This document shows, in pieces, positions 34,273-44,691 of a DNA stretch of 64,000 bases. Each line of letters opens with the position of its first letter. Position 1 is the stretch's first letter. The DNA comes from an uncultured Alphaproteobacteria bacterium (lineage in GTDB: Bacteria; Pseudomonadota; Alphaproteobacteria; VGEJ01). Both the position numbers and the translations under genes were made by a program. Location: contig CAJWJK010000001.1 of NCBI GenBank assembly GCA_913041535.1, forward strand, positions 1 to 64,000, written 5' to 3'. The notes under the pieces were generated by a model that was given only the letters and a program-made list of their open reading frames with translations, was not told the DNA's origin and ran no database searches.

Positions 34273-37143
34273 CTAGTTTACATCTAAAGCCATTTCTAGC
34301 ATTCGTATGCTGTGCGTGGCTACGCGCTTAGTTGAGTGATTGATCTGTTGGCGGCAGCTAAAGCCATCAGCGATGACGTGACAGTCTGGTGTTGCCTCTC
34401 TTATGCTAGGGAGAGGTCCCAAATCGCCAATTCTCATAGAAATATCGAAGTGCTCTCTTTCGTATCCAAAGGATCCTGCCATACCGCAGCATCCCGGCCT
34501 TGCGGTTTTGATAGAAAGCTCTGGAATCAGATTAAGGACCTGTTTCAAGGCTCCTAATGTGTTGAAAGCTCTCTGGTGGCAATGCGCATGTAGAAGAGCA
34601 TTCCTTTCAGGCAGGCGCTTCAGTGGAAGTGATAAACTTCCATTCCCGATTTGCTGCGAAAAGAATTCTTCAAATAGCACAACCTGATCAGAAAGTTGTT
34701 CAGAATCTTTACCGGGGACGAGGTGATGAAATTCATCTCTAAGAGTTAAGAGACAGGCGGGTTCTAGTCCAACTATTGGAATATTACGAACTACGTATGG
34801 CCGAAGTGCCAAAAGCGTTCGCTTTGCTTCTGACCGTGCCTTGTCAACAAGTCCAGCTGAAAGGTATGTTCGTCCGCAGCATAAAGGCTGCTGATTATCA
34901 TCGTGTCCGATAGCTACATCATAGCCGCCAGCGCGAAGAACATTTATTGCTGACGTGATGTTTTCGGGCTCAAAGTAGCGATTAAACGTATCAATAAAGA
35001 AGCACACGTCTGCTTCATGGCCAACTCCAAAGTCACGCCACATTTTGGCATTGCCCCGCCAGCGAGGAAGTGGGCGGTGCGGAGTCAATCGAAGCAGAGA
35101 AGAAAGTGTATTAGTAACTCCGGGCACATAGTAACTAATCTCTAGCAGTGGAGAGAGCAATTCCATCCATTGAGAGTATAGTGGGATATGGGCAAATAGT
35201 TTGTCACGTAGAGTAGTTCCGTGTTGTTCGCGATAGTGATGAAGGAACTCTGTTTTCATCCGTGTCATATCAACGCCAGTGGGACACTCAAATCGACAAC
35301 CTTTGCAACCAATGCATAGCTCAAGAACGTCGAAGAGCTCGGGGGAGGTCAAATTTTTGTCACCAAGCTGACCCGATAGTGCAAGCCGTAAAGCATTAGC
35401 TCTTCCACGGGTTGAATGCTTTTCGTCACGGGTAACTTGAAACGATGGGCACATCATTCCGTTACTCTTTCGACAAGCACCATTGTTGTTACACATTTCC
35501 ACGGCGCTAGAGAAACTTTGCGAATCAGTCCAGTCAGTGGCTGTATTCGGGAAGTCTGATGTATAGCCTGGTTGGTAGCGAAAGAGAGTTCGATCATCCA
35601 TGAGTGGCGGGTGGACAATTTTTCCTGGGTTTAGAAGGTGGTCTGGATCAAAAATATTTTTGACATCTTCGAAAGCTCTGACGATGCTGGATCCGAACAT
35701 GGTCTCATGAAATTCTGAGCGAACTAAACCATCACCATGTTCGCCTGAGTGTGATCCCTTGTAATCTTGGACGATGGAGAGCGTCTCCTCTGCAATGGAA
35801 CGCATTTTACGAACGTCTTCATTATTCTTCATGTTGAGGATTGGCCGTACATGGAGGCAACCAACCGAAGCGTGTGCATACCATGTACCGGTAGTGCCGT
35901 GCCGTTTGAATAAGTCATTAAGTTTTCTTGTGTATTCTGGCAGATCATCAAGGGAAACCGCACAATCCTCAATAAAGGATATCGGCTTTCCATCTCCCTT
36001 CATTGACATCATTATGTTAAGACCAGCTTTGCGTACCTCCCATATTTTCTGGATAAAAAGTTTATCTGTAGCCTCAACCACTGGTCCAGCGTCATGTTGG
36101 TGACTCAATAGGCTGCTAAGTTCTCTAAGTTTTCCCTTTAACGTAGTGAAGTTCTCGCCAGAGAATTCAACGAGTAGGATAGCTTCTGGTGTGCCAAGAA
36201 TAGCGTCAGCCAACGTTTGGTGGTAAGCAGGAATCTTTTGGGCGAGTTTAATCATAGTGTGGTCAACTAGCTCTACGGCGTCTGGATTTAGTGCAACTAT
36301 ATGTTTGGTGGCTGACATGGCCGCGTAAAGCGTCGGAAAATGAGCAATGCCTAGAACGCGATGTGATGGAATAGGCTGCAGTGCTAGAGACAAGTTTCGG
36401 AATATGGCCAGTGTGCCTTCAGACCCAACTAGCATGCGTGCCATGTTGTGACCGTTCGAATCAATGGAATCCAAATTGTAGCCGCCAACTCGCCGCAACA
36501 GGGACGGAAATTTGTTAACGATCTCAGTTTGTTTTCGCCCTGCTAAATCTCTTAATCGAAGGACCAGATCACGATAGCGGATCTGCTCAATGTCTGAAAT
36601 ATCCCTTGGCACATCTGAAAAACGCACTTCAGTTCCATCGGATAGAAACCCGTCGATTCTCGTTACATTGTGGACCATGTTGCCGTAGCGAATTGAGCGG
36701 GCACCACAACTATTATTGCCAGCCATCCCTCCAATCGTTGCACGGCTGGCAGTCGATGGATCTATTGGGAAAAAAAGCCCGTGTGGCTTTAAGTATGCGT
36801 TGAGTGTGTCTAGCACCATGCCCGGTTCTGCCGTTACAGTGTGCTCATTAAGATTAAGCTCAATAAGGCGATTAAGGTATTTGGTATAGTCAAGAATGAT
36901 GGCATTGCCCACTGCTTGACCACCCTGAGAAGTGCCAGCACCACGAGCCAAAATTGGAACGCCATATTCGCTACATATCTCGATTGAAGTGCGTACATCG
37001 GCGTCATTTTTTGGAACGACGACTCCAATTGGCATGATCTGATATATGGAAGAATCGGTGCTATAAAGGCCTCGACTCATAGAATCGAACATCACATCTC
37101 CGCTAATTTCGCGACGTAGACGGTCTGCAATACTTGACATCAC
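34273..37143 (-). CDS. FAD-linked D-2-hydroxyacid oxidase with Fe-S/CCG domains
   Basis: 956 residues. It has an N-terminal PCMH-type FAD domain (GVVVPKNDADVRTSIE, ARGAGTSQGGQAVGN, GGMAGNNSCGARS), an FAD-oxidase C domain (SGEHGDGLVRSEF), and a 4Fe-4S ferredoxin module (CNNNGACRKSNGMMCPSF and LCIGCKGCRFECP, about residue 640). Two CCG motifs of the GlpC/HdrD type follow (CCGRTYLSAG, CCGMAGSFGYE). The domain order resembles YdiJ-type GlcD-GlpC fusions. It would oxidise a D-2-hydroxyacid and pass electrons to the quinone pool. It is translationally coupled to the DMT transporter gene. Confidence 0.92.
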   Translation of the reverse strand: MMSSIADRLRREISGDVMFDSMSRGLYSTDSSIYQIMPIGVVVPKNDADVRTSIEICSEYGVPILARGAGTSQGGQAVGNAIILDYTKYLNRLIELNLNEHTVTAEPGMVLDTLNAYLKPHGLFFPIDPSTASRATIGGMAGNNSCGARSIRYGNMVHNVTRIDGFLSDGTEVRFSDVPRDISDIEQIRYRDLVLRLRDLAGRKQTEIVNKFPSLLRRVGGYNLDSIDSNGHNMARMLVGSEGTLAIFRNLSLALQPIPSHRVLGIAHFPTLYAAMSATKHIVALNPDAVELVDHTMIKLAQKIPAYHQTLADAILGTPEAILLVEFSGENFTTLKGKLRELSSLLSHQHDAGPVVEATDKLFIQKIWEVRKAGLNIMMSMKGDGKPISFIEDCAVSLDDLPEYTRKLNDLFKRHGTTGTWYAHASVGCLHVRPILNMKNNEDVRKMRSIAEETLSIVQDYKGSHSGEHGDGLVRSEFHETMFGSSIVRAFEDVKNIFDPDHLLNPGKIVHPPLMDDRTLFRYQPGYTSDFPNTATDWTDSQSFSSAVEMCNNNGACRKSNGMMCPSFQVTRDEKHSTRGRANALRLALSGQLGDKNLTSPELFDVLELCIGCKGCRFECPTGVDMTRMKTEFLHHYREQHGTTLRDKLFAHIPLYSQWMELLSPLLEISYYVPGVTNTLSSLLRLTPHRPLPRWRGNAKMWRDFGVGHEADVCFFIDTFNRYFEPENITSAINVLRAGGYDVAIGHDDNQQPLCCGRTYLSAGLVDKARSEAKRTLLALRPYVVRNIPIVGLEPACLLTLRDEFHHLVPGKDSEQLSDQVVLFEEFFSQQIGNGSLSLPLKRLPERNALLHAHCHQRAFNTLGALKQVLNLIPELSIKTARPGCCGMAGSFGYEREHFDISMRIGDLGPLPSIREATPDCHVIADGFSCRQQINHSTKRVATHSIRMLEMALDVN

Positions 37144-38054
37144 TACCTCGCAGTCTGTGTATTATGCGCTGACGGCAACACTATAGAAGCAATTCCCGTG
37201 ACTATAAGTGCCAAGGCGCAAAGCTCTATCCAGCCTACGGATTCTCCGAGAATAATTGCTCCGCTTGCAACACCAATCATGGGTACTAGGAGCAGGCAGT
37301 TTGCTGCGACTCCAGCGGGAAGATATTCCAGTACTTTAAACCAGCCCCAGTAACAGAGGACAAAGGATATTATTATCATGTACAGCAGGGCCAAAGACGA
37401 CCAGAGGTTCGGCATGTTGAGATCTTGTGCTTCAAATGTGATGGCTCCAATGTAGATCGGGATACCTCCTATAACTAACTGCCAACCAGCTAGCACTAAA
37501 GCAGATTGTGAGAAGCGGAAGTATTTTACCAATACCGTTCCGAGGCCCCAGGAAGTAGCAGCAACTAACATCAACAATGTGCCGATCGGTGAATATTGTA
37601 ATGAGTGCAGGTCTGTACCTAAAAGACAAATGAGTCCAGAAAGACCAAGTACGAGACCCATGACCTTATAATGTGTAATGTTTTCTTTGAGCAGAATAGC
37701 ACCGAAGAGAACAGCCCATAGTGGCATGGTGAAGCCAACTATTGCGGCGCGCCCAGATGATAATAATGAAACACCGTAGACTGATAGCATGTTCCAAATA
37801 GTAACGTTAAAAACGGATAGAATTACCAAGGGAATAAATTGACTGCGAGATATTCGTACTGTGGCACCAGATATCAAAGCTATTATTAGTAGTAGGAGGC
37901 CACCTACTCCTACGCATAGTGCACGAAATGTCCAAAGGGGAATTTCTGTTAGAGCAAACTTAAATATTGGCCAGCTAACACCCCAGCCAAGGCTTACGGC
38001 TAACATTAGAATTAGACCTATTAAAGGAGCGTTGCGGGTCAATATAATTCCCAA
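37143..38054 (-). CDS. DMT-superfamily transporter (EamA)
   Basis: A 303-residue membrane protein with about ten predicted helices in two EamA repeats (LAVSLGWGVSWPIFKFALTE near the start; SWGLGTVLVKYFRFS in the second). EamA proteins usually export small metabolites or amino-acid derivatives. Its stop abuts the start of the FAD-oxidase gene (37143), so both are likely one minus-strand operon; it could export or import the oxidase's substrate. Confidence 0.9.
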   Translation of the reverse strand: MGIILTRNAPLIGLILMLAVSLGWGVSWPIFKFALTEIPLWTFRALCVGVGGLLLLIIALISGATVRISRSQFIPLVILSVFNVTIWNMLSVYGVSLLSSGRAAIVGFTMPLWAVLFGAILLKENITHYKVMGLVLGLSGLICLLGTDLHSLQYSPIGTLLMLVAATSWGLGTVLVKYFRFSQSALVLAGWQLVIGGIPIYIGAITFEAQDLNMPNLWSSLALLYMIIISFVLCYWGWFKVLEYLPAGVAANCLLLVPMIGVASGAIILGESVGWIELCALALIVTGIASIVLPSAHNTQTAR

Positions 38055-38214
38055 TTAAAGAGATACACAGAAATTTATAACGTCGTACAATAAGAGTTGA
38101 ATCCTACCGATTGTACTGTCAAGTTGGGTTTGGTCGATACATGGCATGGATTTTCTTTCCTGGTCCGTAGATACTCTGTTAGTGAAACGTTGAAAATGGT
38201 GGAGGCGTACTTTG

Positions 38215-39300
38215 ATGGAGTTGGGTTTCTTTACTATGCCGTTACACCCGCCAGGCCGTAATTATAGAGATACTCTCAGGGAGGATCGTGAGGCAATTTT
38301 GTTCGCAGAGGAACTTGGGTTTACTGAGGCATTTGTTGGGGAACACTTAACCGATAGTGCTGAGACAATTACATCCTGCCTCATGTTTATTGCCAGTTTG
38401 GTCCACGATACAGAAACAATTAAACTCGGCTCTGGTACGGTAAATCTACCAAATTCTCATCCAGCCCAAGTGGCTGCTCAGGTTGCTATGCTGGACAACT
38501 TACTTGAAGGTCGTTTTCTGTTTGGCATAAGCCCTGGTGGTTTGCCCTCAGACTGGGAAATTTTTGAAACCCTAGATAAAGATCGACGTGCTATGTTCTC
38601 TGAAGCAATTGACATGATAATTGCTTTATGGACAAAACCTGCTCCATATAACCTTAGCGGCTGCTTCTGGAATATCACTACCGAACGCACATTATGGGAA
38701 GAAATTGGTCAAGGTGTAATGCTGACGCCGTTTCAAAAACCACATCCCCCTATAGTGGTGACCGCGGTTGAGCCCTATTCCAAGAGCGTAATGTCAGCAG
38801 CAGAACGGGGATGGTCTCCGATCTCAGCAAATTTTCTTCTACCTAAGTGGGTAGAAACTCATTGGACTATGTATACCAAAGGATGCGAAAAGGCAGGGGT
38901 AACCGCAGATAGTGCAAATTGGCGTGTGGCAAAGAGTATTTTTGTATCCGATGATGAGCGAGTGGCGCGAGATTATGGTCGCGGAAAGGATGGGCCCCAT
39001 CACTTTTACTATAATCAACTTTCGAGGAAACTGATTCGTGCTGGTCGAAGTAATCTATTTAAAGAAAATTCGGATTGTTCAGACCATTCAATTACTACAG
39101 AGGGAATAGTTGATGCAGTGGTGGTTTGTGGCACGGTAAACCACGTAGTGGATCAACTTCTCGAGTTTAGGGAGCAAGTAGGGGACTTCGGTACTCTTAT
39201 GTATGCAGGTCATGACTGGGTTGATCCTATTCTTGCGCGCCGTTCCATGGATCTGATGGCCACTGAGGTATTGCCGCGGATAAACTCGGCGATTAATTGA
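38215..39300 (+). CDS. LLM-class flavin-dependent oxidoreductase
   Basis: About 361 residues, a bacterial luciferase-like monooxygenase (TIM barrel): MELGFFTMPLHPPGRNY, AEELGFTEAFVGEHLTD, LGSGTVNLPNSHPAQVAAQVAMLD, GRFLFGISPGGLPSDWEIF and IVVTAVEPYSKSVMSAAERGWSP. It uses FMNH2 or F420 and O2. The start at ATG 38215 follows GGTGGAGG. The substrate is unknown; similar proteins occur in degradation clusters. Confidence 0.9.
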   Translation: MELGFFTMPLHPPGRNYRDTLREDREAILFAEELGFTEAFVGEHLTDSAETITSCLMFIASLVHDTETIKLGSGTVNLPNSHPAQVAAQVAMLDNLLEGRFLFGISPGGLPSDWEIFETLDKDRRAMFSEAIDMIIALWTKPAPYNLSGCFWNITTERTLWEEIGQGVMLTPFQKPHPPIVVTAVEPYSKSVMSAAERGWSPISANFLLPKWVETHWTMYTKGCEKAGVTADSANWRVAKSIFVSDDERVARDYGRGKDGPHHFYYNQLSRKLIRAGRSNLFKENSDCSDHSITTEGIVDAVVVCGTVNHVVDQLLEFREQVGDFGTLMYAGHDWVDPILARRSMDLMATEVLPRINSAIN

Positions 39301-39412
39301 ATCTATGGACAAACGCTGAGAGACGGTCGTGTAAATGGGTCAAGACACCTTATTTGGTTCCATAAATTTTGCATTGGACTACCAAGGTCTCACGAAATAT
39401 TCTTGTGTGCAG

Positions 39413-39440
39413 TTGACTTAGGGGTTGGTACGTATATCGT
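39413..39440 (+). promoter_or_regulatory. candidate rpmG promoter
   Basis: TTGACT (39413-39418) and TATCGT (39435-39440) with a 16-nt spacer lie 31 nt before the rpmG ATG. A GGAGG ribosome-binding site precedes the start codon. Confidence 0.4.
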
Positions 39441-39471
39441 GCCTCCCGCGAGGGTCCTATGGAGGTTAGCC

Positions 39472-39639
39472 ATGGCTAAAGCAGCTGTTGTTAAGATAAA
39501 GTTAGTAAGCAGCGCCGGTACCGGATTTTATTATGTTACAAAGAAGAATCCCCGTACCCAGACGGAGAAGCTAACTTTTAGAAAGTATGATCCGGTAGTT
39601 CGCAAACACGTCGAATTCAACGAAGCACGAATTAAATAG
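39472..39639 (+). CDS. rpmG: 50S ribosomal protein L33 (zinc-free form)
   Basis: 55 residues: [55 protein letters not shown]. No CxxC pairs, so it is the C-minus L33 expected in alphaproteobacteria. ATG 39472 with GGAGG upstream is the family start. The SDR gene at 39649 follows 9 nt after the stop. Confidence 0.97.
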   Translation: MAKAAVVKIKLVSSAGTGFYYVTKKNPRTQTEKLTFRKYDPVVRKHVEFNEARIK

Positions 39640-39648
39640 CTGGTATCA

Positions 39649-40395
39649 ATGGAAAAGGTCGCCATTGTTACGGGTGCGGGGAGTGGTATTGGCCGTGCCG
39701 TGTGCCGTGCTCTTTTGACGGATGGCTACGCTGTAGCTGCTGCGGGTCGTCGTGTCGAGGCGCTTAATGAAACGTTAACGGCAAGTAAAACTGACGCAAG
39801 ATGTATTGCTGTAGAAACGGACGTTAGTGATGCCTTATCGGTTAGAGGTTTATTTGATCAAACTACTGATAGGTTTGGCCGGCTTGACCTTTTGTTCAAT
39901 AATGCGGGCACGTCGGCTCCTGGTATGCCAATTGAAGAGTTGACCTATGAGCAATGGTCCTCAGTTATTGATACCAATCTAACAGGCACTTTTTTGTGTA
40001 TTCAACAAGCATTTAGAGTGATGAAGACACAAGCCCCAAGGGGTGGGCGCATTATTAATAATGGCTCTATATCGGCTCATGCGCCACGCCCAAACTCGGC
40101 GCCGTATACAGCCAGTAAGCACGCTATTACTGGGCTAACTCGTTCAGCGGCATTGGATGGTCGGGCCTTCGACATTAATTGCGGGCAAATAGATATTGGT
40201 AATGCTGAAAGTAAGATGACTGCGCGCATGAAAGATGGAGTGCCCCAGGCCGACGGGTCTGTGGTGCCTGAGCCAACGATGGATGTTGATAACGTTGCAC
40301 GTGCAGTACTTTACATGGCCAGTCTGCCTCTTGATGCGAATGTTCAGTTTATGACAGTCATGGCATCCAAGATGCCGTTCATTGGCCGCGGTTGA
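39649..40395 (+). CDS. short-chain dehydrogenase/reductase
   Basis: A 248-residue SDR with [55 protein letters not shown] (S and YxxxK). It is unusually close (9 nt) to rpmG, implying readthrough from the rpmG promoter. Substrate unknown. Confidence 0.92.
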   Translation: MEKVAIVTGAGSGIGRAVCRALLTDGYAVAAAGRRVEALNETLTASKTDARCIAVETDVSDALSVRGLFDQTTDRFGRLDLLFNNAGTSAPGMPIEELTYEQWSSVIDTNLTGTFLCIQQAFRVMKTQAPRGGRIINNGSISAHAPRPNSAPYTASKHAITGLTRSAALDGRAFDINCGQIDIGNAESKMTARMKDGVPQADGSVVPEPTMDVDNVARAVLYMASLPLDANVQFMTVMASKMPFIGRG

Positions 40396-40697
40396 CCAAT
40401 CAAGAATTTTGTTTGGTAACGGACGATTTTGGGGTCAAGCTCGCATTTGATAGGTTGTCTGGCGTTTGCAATGTTTGATCTCGACAGAGTATCCAGTCGG
40501 GGATGTATTGTGGGTAGCACAACAGTTAACGGTATCATTCGCTAAAAGTGTTATTGTATTCTTATACCAGCCTGACCTTGTACTCATTTTTGTTGTTCCA
40601 GTGTGGTATTAGAGATCGTGGTGGGACAACCTTTTGATCGCAGCTAAATAATGGCAGGTACTTAGGGATCAGATGGCATCTGACTTTTGGTAATTGG
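40396..40697. other. 302-bp gap with small palindrome
   Basis: No convincing ORF. A perfect hairpin TCAGAT-GGC-ATCTGA (40669-40683) sits just before the ThDP-enzyme start, followed by CTTTT; it could be an operator or a weak attenuator. No riboswitch class is recognised. Confidence 0.35.
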
Positions 40698-42305
40698 ATG
40701 GCTACCCAGGAAAAACTCGCAAAAGTTATTGTCGATGCATTCAGGCAAAGGGGGGTGCGACGACTGTTTGGCGTTCCTGGAGGTGGTTCGTCACTTGATC
40801 TCATCGATGCTGCAGCTAAAAGCGATATGGACTTTATTCTATGTAGAACAGAAACATCTGCGGCAATTATGGCTTCTGTAGCGGGGGAATTGAGTGGAAA
40901 ACCTGGCGGAGCCCTAGCCGGTATTGGCCCAGGAGCCGCTAGTATGGTGAATGGTGTTGCCTACGCATTTCTGGAGTGTGCTCCTCTGATTGCCATTACA
41001 GATTCCCGAGATCAACAACCTAACACAATTCATCAGGGGATTGATCAGGGTGCGATATTTGCACCTCTCACTAAGGCTTCTGAGAGATTATCCGAGAATA
41101 GTAGCGGGGGTCGCATTAATGAAATGTTTGACATTGCCTTGTCACATCCCAGGGGCCCTGTTCACTTTGATATGACTAGCAAGGCAGCATCTGCAATGGT
41201 AGATGTTTCAAGAAACTCCGAATCTATTGATGGCAGAGGCTCTCGGGCTGGTGCCCTTATTGAAGTAGCTAGTGCTTTAGAGGGTGCTCAGCGACCGGTA
41301 ATAATCGTTGGCTTGGAAGCAAGGACGGATGAGTGTGCTAGGGGAATTATCAATATATCTGAAAAACTTAATGCCCCAGTTCTTGTGACGTATAAGGCTA
41401 AGGGTGTGGTGCCTGATGAGCATCCTCTTTTCACGGGAGTATTTACCGGGGCACGGACCGAGGCGAGGACCTTAGGACAGGCGGATGTAATTCTGTTCTA
41501 CGGTGTTGATGCTGTCGAAATAATTCCTGGAAACTGGGGGTACTCTGGTGACTTAGTGACGATTAATGAGGGCCCGTATCGTGCGATGCCCTGTGAGCCT
41601 CGATATATCGCATGGGGAGACCTTGATTGTCTCACGCAGAGGTTGAATGGCGCATTGGAAAAAACGGCGAGCAAATGGTCGTATAAGGAGGTGGCCAAAT
41701 TACGATCTGATATGCGCACTGAGTCATCGATGAAAGATGCCAAAATGATCAATACTGCAAACGTCGTTGAGACAGTGCAAGATATAGCTACGGAAAACTA
41801 CCGAATCTCTGTTGATTCTGGGGCGCATATGTTTTCAGCGATGGGCTTATGGAAGGCGAAAAGGCCACATGATGTTTTGAAGTCCAATGGACTATCGACT
41901 ATGGGTTTCGCCGTGCCTGCTGCAATAGCATCATCTCTGGAAGAGCCCAATCGACCGATAATTGCGTTTACTGGAGACGCTGGCCTAATGATGTGTCTTT
42001 CTGAGTTGTCTACTGCAGTACGCTTGGGATGCAATATAACAGTTATAGTTCTTAATGATGCGGCATTATCTCTTATTGATATCAAACAACAAAGACAGCA
42101 ACGGCAAAGTGTGGGTGTCCGTTACCCGAATACAAATTTTTCTCGTACTGCGGAAGGCATGGGGTGTAGGTCATGGCGTGTAGATTCTATCAATGGTTTA
42201 GTGCACGCATTTAAAGCTTCGATAAACGTGGAGGGGCCATCGTTAATTGATGTGACGGTAGATCCAACAGGGTACGCAGATCAGCTTGGGGTTTTGCGCG
42301 GTTAG
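40698..42305 (+). CDS. thiamine-diphosphate-dependent enzyme (acetolactate synthase-like)
   Basis: A 535-residue three-domain ThDP enzyme: the N-terminal Pyr domain with GVRRLFGVPGGGSSLDLID and the catalytic glutamate in FILCRTETSAAIMA; a central domain; and the C-terminal PP domain with FTGDAGLMMCLSELSTAVRLG, ending LNDAALSLI (ThDP motif GDG...NN variant GDA...ND). This family covers acetolactate synthases, decarboxylases and sulfopyruvate-type enzymes; the substrate is unknown. The HIBADH-like gene follows 31 nt after its stop. Confidence 0.88.
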   Translation: MATQEKLAKVIVDAFRQRGVRRLFGVPGGGSSLDLIDAAAKSDMDFILCRTETSAAIMASVAGELSGKPGGALAGIGPGAASMVNGVAYAFLECAPLIAITDSRDQQPNTIHQGIDQGAIFAPLTKASERLSENSSGGRINEMFDIALSHPRGPVHFDMTSKAASAMVDVSRNSESIDGRGSRAGALIEVASALEGAQRPVIIVGLEARTDECARGIINISEKLNAPVLVTYKAKGVVPDEHPLFTGVFTGARTEARTLGQADVILFYGVDAVEIIPGNWGYSGDLVTINEGPYRAMPCEPRYIAWGDLDCLTQRLNGALEKTASKWSYKEVAKLRSDMRTESSMKDAKMINTANVVETVQDIATENYRISVDSGAHMFSAMGLWKAKRPHDVLKSNGLSTMGFAVPAAIASSLEEPNRPIIAFTGDAGLMMCLSELSTAVRLGCNITVIVLNDAALSLIDIKQQRQQRQSVGVRYPNTNFSRTAEGMGCRSWRVDSINGLVHAFKASINVEGPSLIDVTVDPTGYADQLGVLRG

Positions 42306-42336
42306 GGAACATTCGTTACGCGAAAGGCATAGGGTC

Positions 42337-43248
42337 ATGGGAGAAAGACTAACATTTATTGGAGTAGGAGCGATGGGGGGACCTTTAGCTCGCCATCTAG
42401 CACAATCGGGAGCGAACTTGACGGTATACGATATTGACGTTGCGGCAGTTACAGAACTTGAACAATATGGGGCACAAGTAGCTCAATCAATATGTGAGGC
42501 GGTAGCGAAGGCAGATATCGTTTTTTGCTGTTTACCGACGTCTCGTGAAGTGAGACAGGTTATTCTAGCGGATGGTGGTGTTCTGACTCATGCGGAAAAG
42601 GGGACTTTGATCGTAGATACAAGTACTGTTGACCCCGAGACAACAGATGAGGTGTCAGCCGCATGTCTTGAAAATGGATATGGTTTTTCCGATGCTCCGA
42701 TTGGCCGTACTGTTGATCGAGCCGAAGTAGGGGAGGCATTGTTCATGGTCGGTGCGACTGATAACGACTACGGAAGATTAAGGCCGATCTTAGGGACCAT
42801 GGGTTCGACGGTGCACCACTGCGGTGGCCCAGGTGCAGGAATAAGGACCAAGTTGGTCAACAATTTCTTAGCCATTGCGACGGCCCAGGTGTCAGCGGAG
42901 GCACTGAGTCTAGGTTTTGCCATGGGTCTTGATGTAGAAGGTATGCTAAAGGTAGTACTAGACACCACAGCAACTAACGGCCATCTTGCAAGACTCTGGC
43001 CCGTGAAGGTTCTTTCTGGTGATACAGAACCCGGATTCACTATTGAACTTGCGTACAAGGACATGTGTCTTGTGACGGATGCAGCGCGGCAGTCGGGAGT
43101 GCCTGTTCTGATGGGAGGTGTTGCGAGGGAATGCTTAAATCTTGCTCGTCGAAGAGCGGATTTTGGCGGAAGGGACTTCTCTGCGCTGCTGGATGTGGTT
43201 GGAGAGATGTCTGGCCTTTCACACTTGAGAGCTAAGGATATCCAATAA
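42337..43248 (+). CDS. beta-hydroxyacid dehydrogenase (HIBADH/YihU family)
   Basis: 303 residues: LTFIGVGAMGGPLARHLAQSG (NAD-binding GxGxMG), ADIVFCCLPTSREV, DAPIGRT (substrate-binding region), GAGIRTKLVNNF (catalytic lysine) and later FTIELAYKDM. It oxidises or reduces a beta-hydroxyacid; sulfolactaldehyde or 2-hydroxy-3-oxopropionate reductase activity is possible. ATG 42337 was chosen over an upstream in-frame ATG that lies in the previous gene. Confidence 0.9.
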   Translation: MGERLTFIGVGAMGGPLARHLAQSGANLTVYDIDVAAVTELEQYGAQVAQSICEAVAKADIVFCCLPTSREVRQVILADGGVLTHAEKGTLIVDTSTVDPETTDEVSAACLENGYGFSDAPIGRTVDRAEVGEALFMVGATDNDYGRLRPILGTMGSTVHHCGGPGAGIRTKLVNNFLAIATAQVSAEALSLGFAMGLDVEGMLKVVLDTTATNGHLARLWPVKVLSGDTEPGFTIELAYKDMCLVTDAARQSGVPVLMGGVARECLNLARRRADFGGRDFSALLDVVGEMSGLSHLRAKDIQ

Positions 43249-43300
43249 CACCACAGAGACATTGCATTATTTTACTGGTTATTAATTTAGGAGATTGTCG

Positions 43301-44626
43301 ATGAGTACCTCTACTAGTTCGGAACATCGGAACTTTGAAGATGTGGTTGATCAAAGCGATCGCCTCGTACCCTACAACCTGCGCCAAAGTGGACCAACCG
43401 CTGTGGAACTACTGATTTCAACTCGTGTACGAAAGTCCCCCTATTGGCATCTTTCGATGAGACACGGATGTTGGCGAGCAACCATATATAACCGAATGTA
43501 TCATCCTCGAGGATATGTAAGACCCGAAGATGGCGGCGCTATGGTTGAATATGACGCTATCGTTAATCACGTAACAATGTGGAACGTCGCTGTCGAGCGT
43601 CAGGTTCAGGTTAAAGGACCTGATGCAGAGGCATTTGTCGATTATGTCATTACGCGTGATGCTACTCTTATTAAGCCGATGACAGGTCGTTACGTTATCC
43701 TTTGTAATCAGCGTGGCGGAATCTTAAACGATCCTGTTCTATTGCGTCCTGCTGTGGATGAATTTTGGTTTAGCCTTGCTGACTCGGATACCATGTTATG
43801 GCTTCAAGGGGTTAATGCTGGAAAGCACTTCGATGTTGAGATTGGTGAGATAGACGTATCGCCAGTACAAATTCAAGGGCCAAAATCCGAGGCGTTGATG
43901 GCTGATTTAGTTGGTTCTAGCATTCATGCAGTTCCACCCTATGGCATGCTGGCTGCAAAAATTGGGGGTCGTGAGTGTATAATTTCTCAGAGCGGGTTTT
44001 CTGGCGAAAAAGGCTATGAAATTTATCTGCGTGATGCCACGTTGTATGCTGAGGATATGTGGGACGCAGTAGTAGAGGCTGGCGAGAAGCACAATTTAAT
44101 GGTTATTGCCCCTGCTCATCATCGGAGAATCGCTGCCGGTATTCTATCATGGGGCCAGGATATGGATTGGGAACATGTTCCTTTTCAAGTAAATCTTGGC
44201 TACCAGGTTCCACGTAGGAAGACTGCTGATTATATTGGGAAAGAAGCCCTAGAGAGAATTCGGGATCAGGTGGAATCCGGGAATCCTCCTTTTAAGCAAA
44301 CTCTGGTAGGACTTGTTCTGGGTGGAAAACCGATTGATGAATACGCTCCCGATTTCTGGCTGATCGGAGATAAAGAAGGACAGCCTCTTGGTTTTGTTAC
44401 TTCGCCATGGTTTTCTCCCGAACTGGAAACCAATATTGCCATGGGTTTTGTTCCACCTTCATGTTCGGCAGTTGGCACCAAACTGACAGTACATCTCCCA
44501 GAGAAATATGCGGACACCCCAGAACACCCGGTATCTGCTGAGATCGTTGAAATGCCGTTTCGTCCGTCGGCTAATCCGAGCGCAAGAGAATTAGCAAAGT
44601 CAAAGGGGCGCGATTACACGTTCTGA
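43301..44626 (+). CDS. GcvT-family (DmdA/LigM-like) aminomethyltransferase or demethylase
   Basis: 441 residues, longer than glycine cleavage T protein (about 365). It has RVRKSPYWHLSMRHGCWRA, a folate-binding core with RDATLIKPMTGRYVILCNQ, GILNDPVL, YGMLAAKIGG, SGFSGEKGYEIYLRD, and a C-terminal GcvT barrel domain (LGGKPIDEY). Members of this branch include DMSP demethylase DmdA and vanillate-type O-demethylases, which pass methyl to tetrahydrofolate. The AGGAG ribosome-binding site is directly upstream. The methyl donor is unknown. Confidence 0.82.
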   Translation: MSTSTSSEHRNFEDVVDQSDRLVPYNLRQSGPTAVELLISTRVRKSPYWHLSMRHGCWRATIYNRMYHPRGYVRPEDGGAMVEYDAIVNHVTMWNVAVERQVQVKGPDAEAFVDYVITRDATLIKPMTGRYVILCNQRGGILNDPVLLRPAVDEFWFSLADSDTMLWLQGVNAGKHFDVEIGEIDVSPVQIQGPKSEALMADLVGSSIHAVPPYGMLAAKIGGRECIISQSGFSGEKGYEIYLRDATLYAEDMWDAVVEAGEKHNLMVIAPAHHRRIAAGILSWGQDMDWEHVPFQVNLGYQVPRRKTADYIGKEALERIRDQVESGNPPFKQTLVGLVLGGKPIDEYAPDFWLIGDKEGQPLGFVTSPWFSPELETNIAMGFVPPSCSAVGTKLTVHLPEKYADTPEHPVSAEIVEMPFRPSANPSARELAKSKGRDYTF

Positions 44627-44691
44627 TGTTGGCAGAGAAATGCATTGCTATCAGGTAAAGGTGTGTCTGCACAAAGTGTTCGGAGGATACT

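Noticed and set aside
34336-34687. Plus-strand ORFs opposite the FAD oxidase
   Set aside because: Shadows of a conserved 956-codon gene; no recognisable product.
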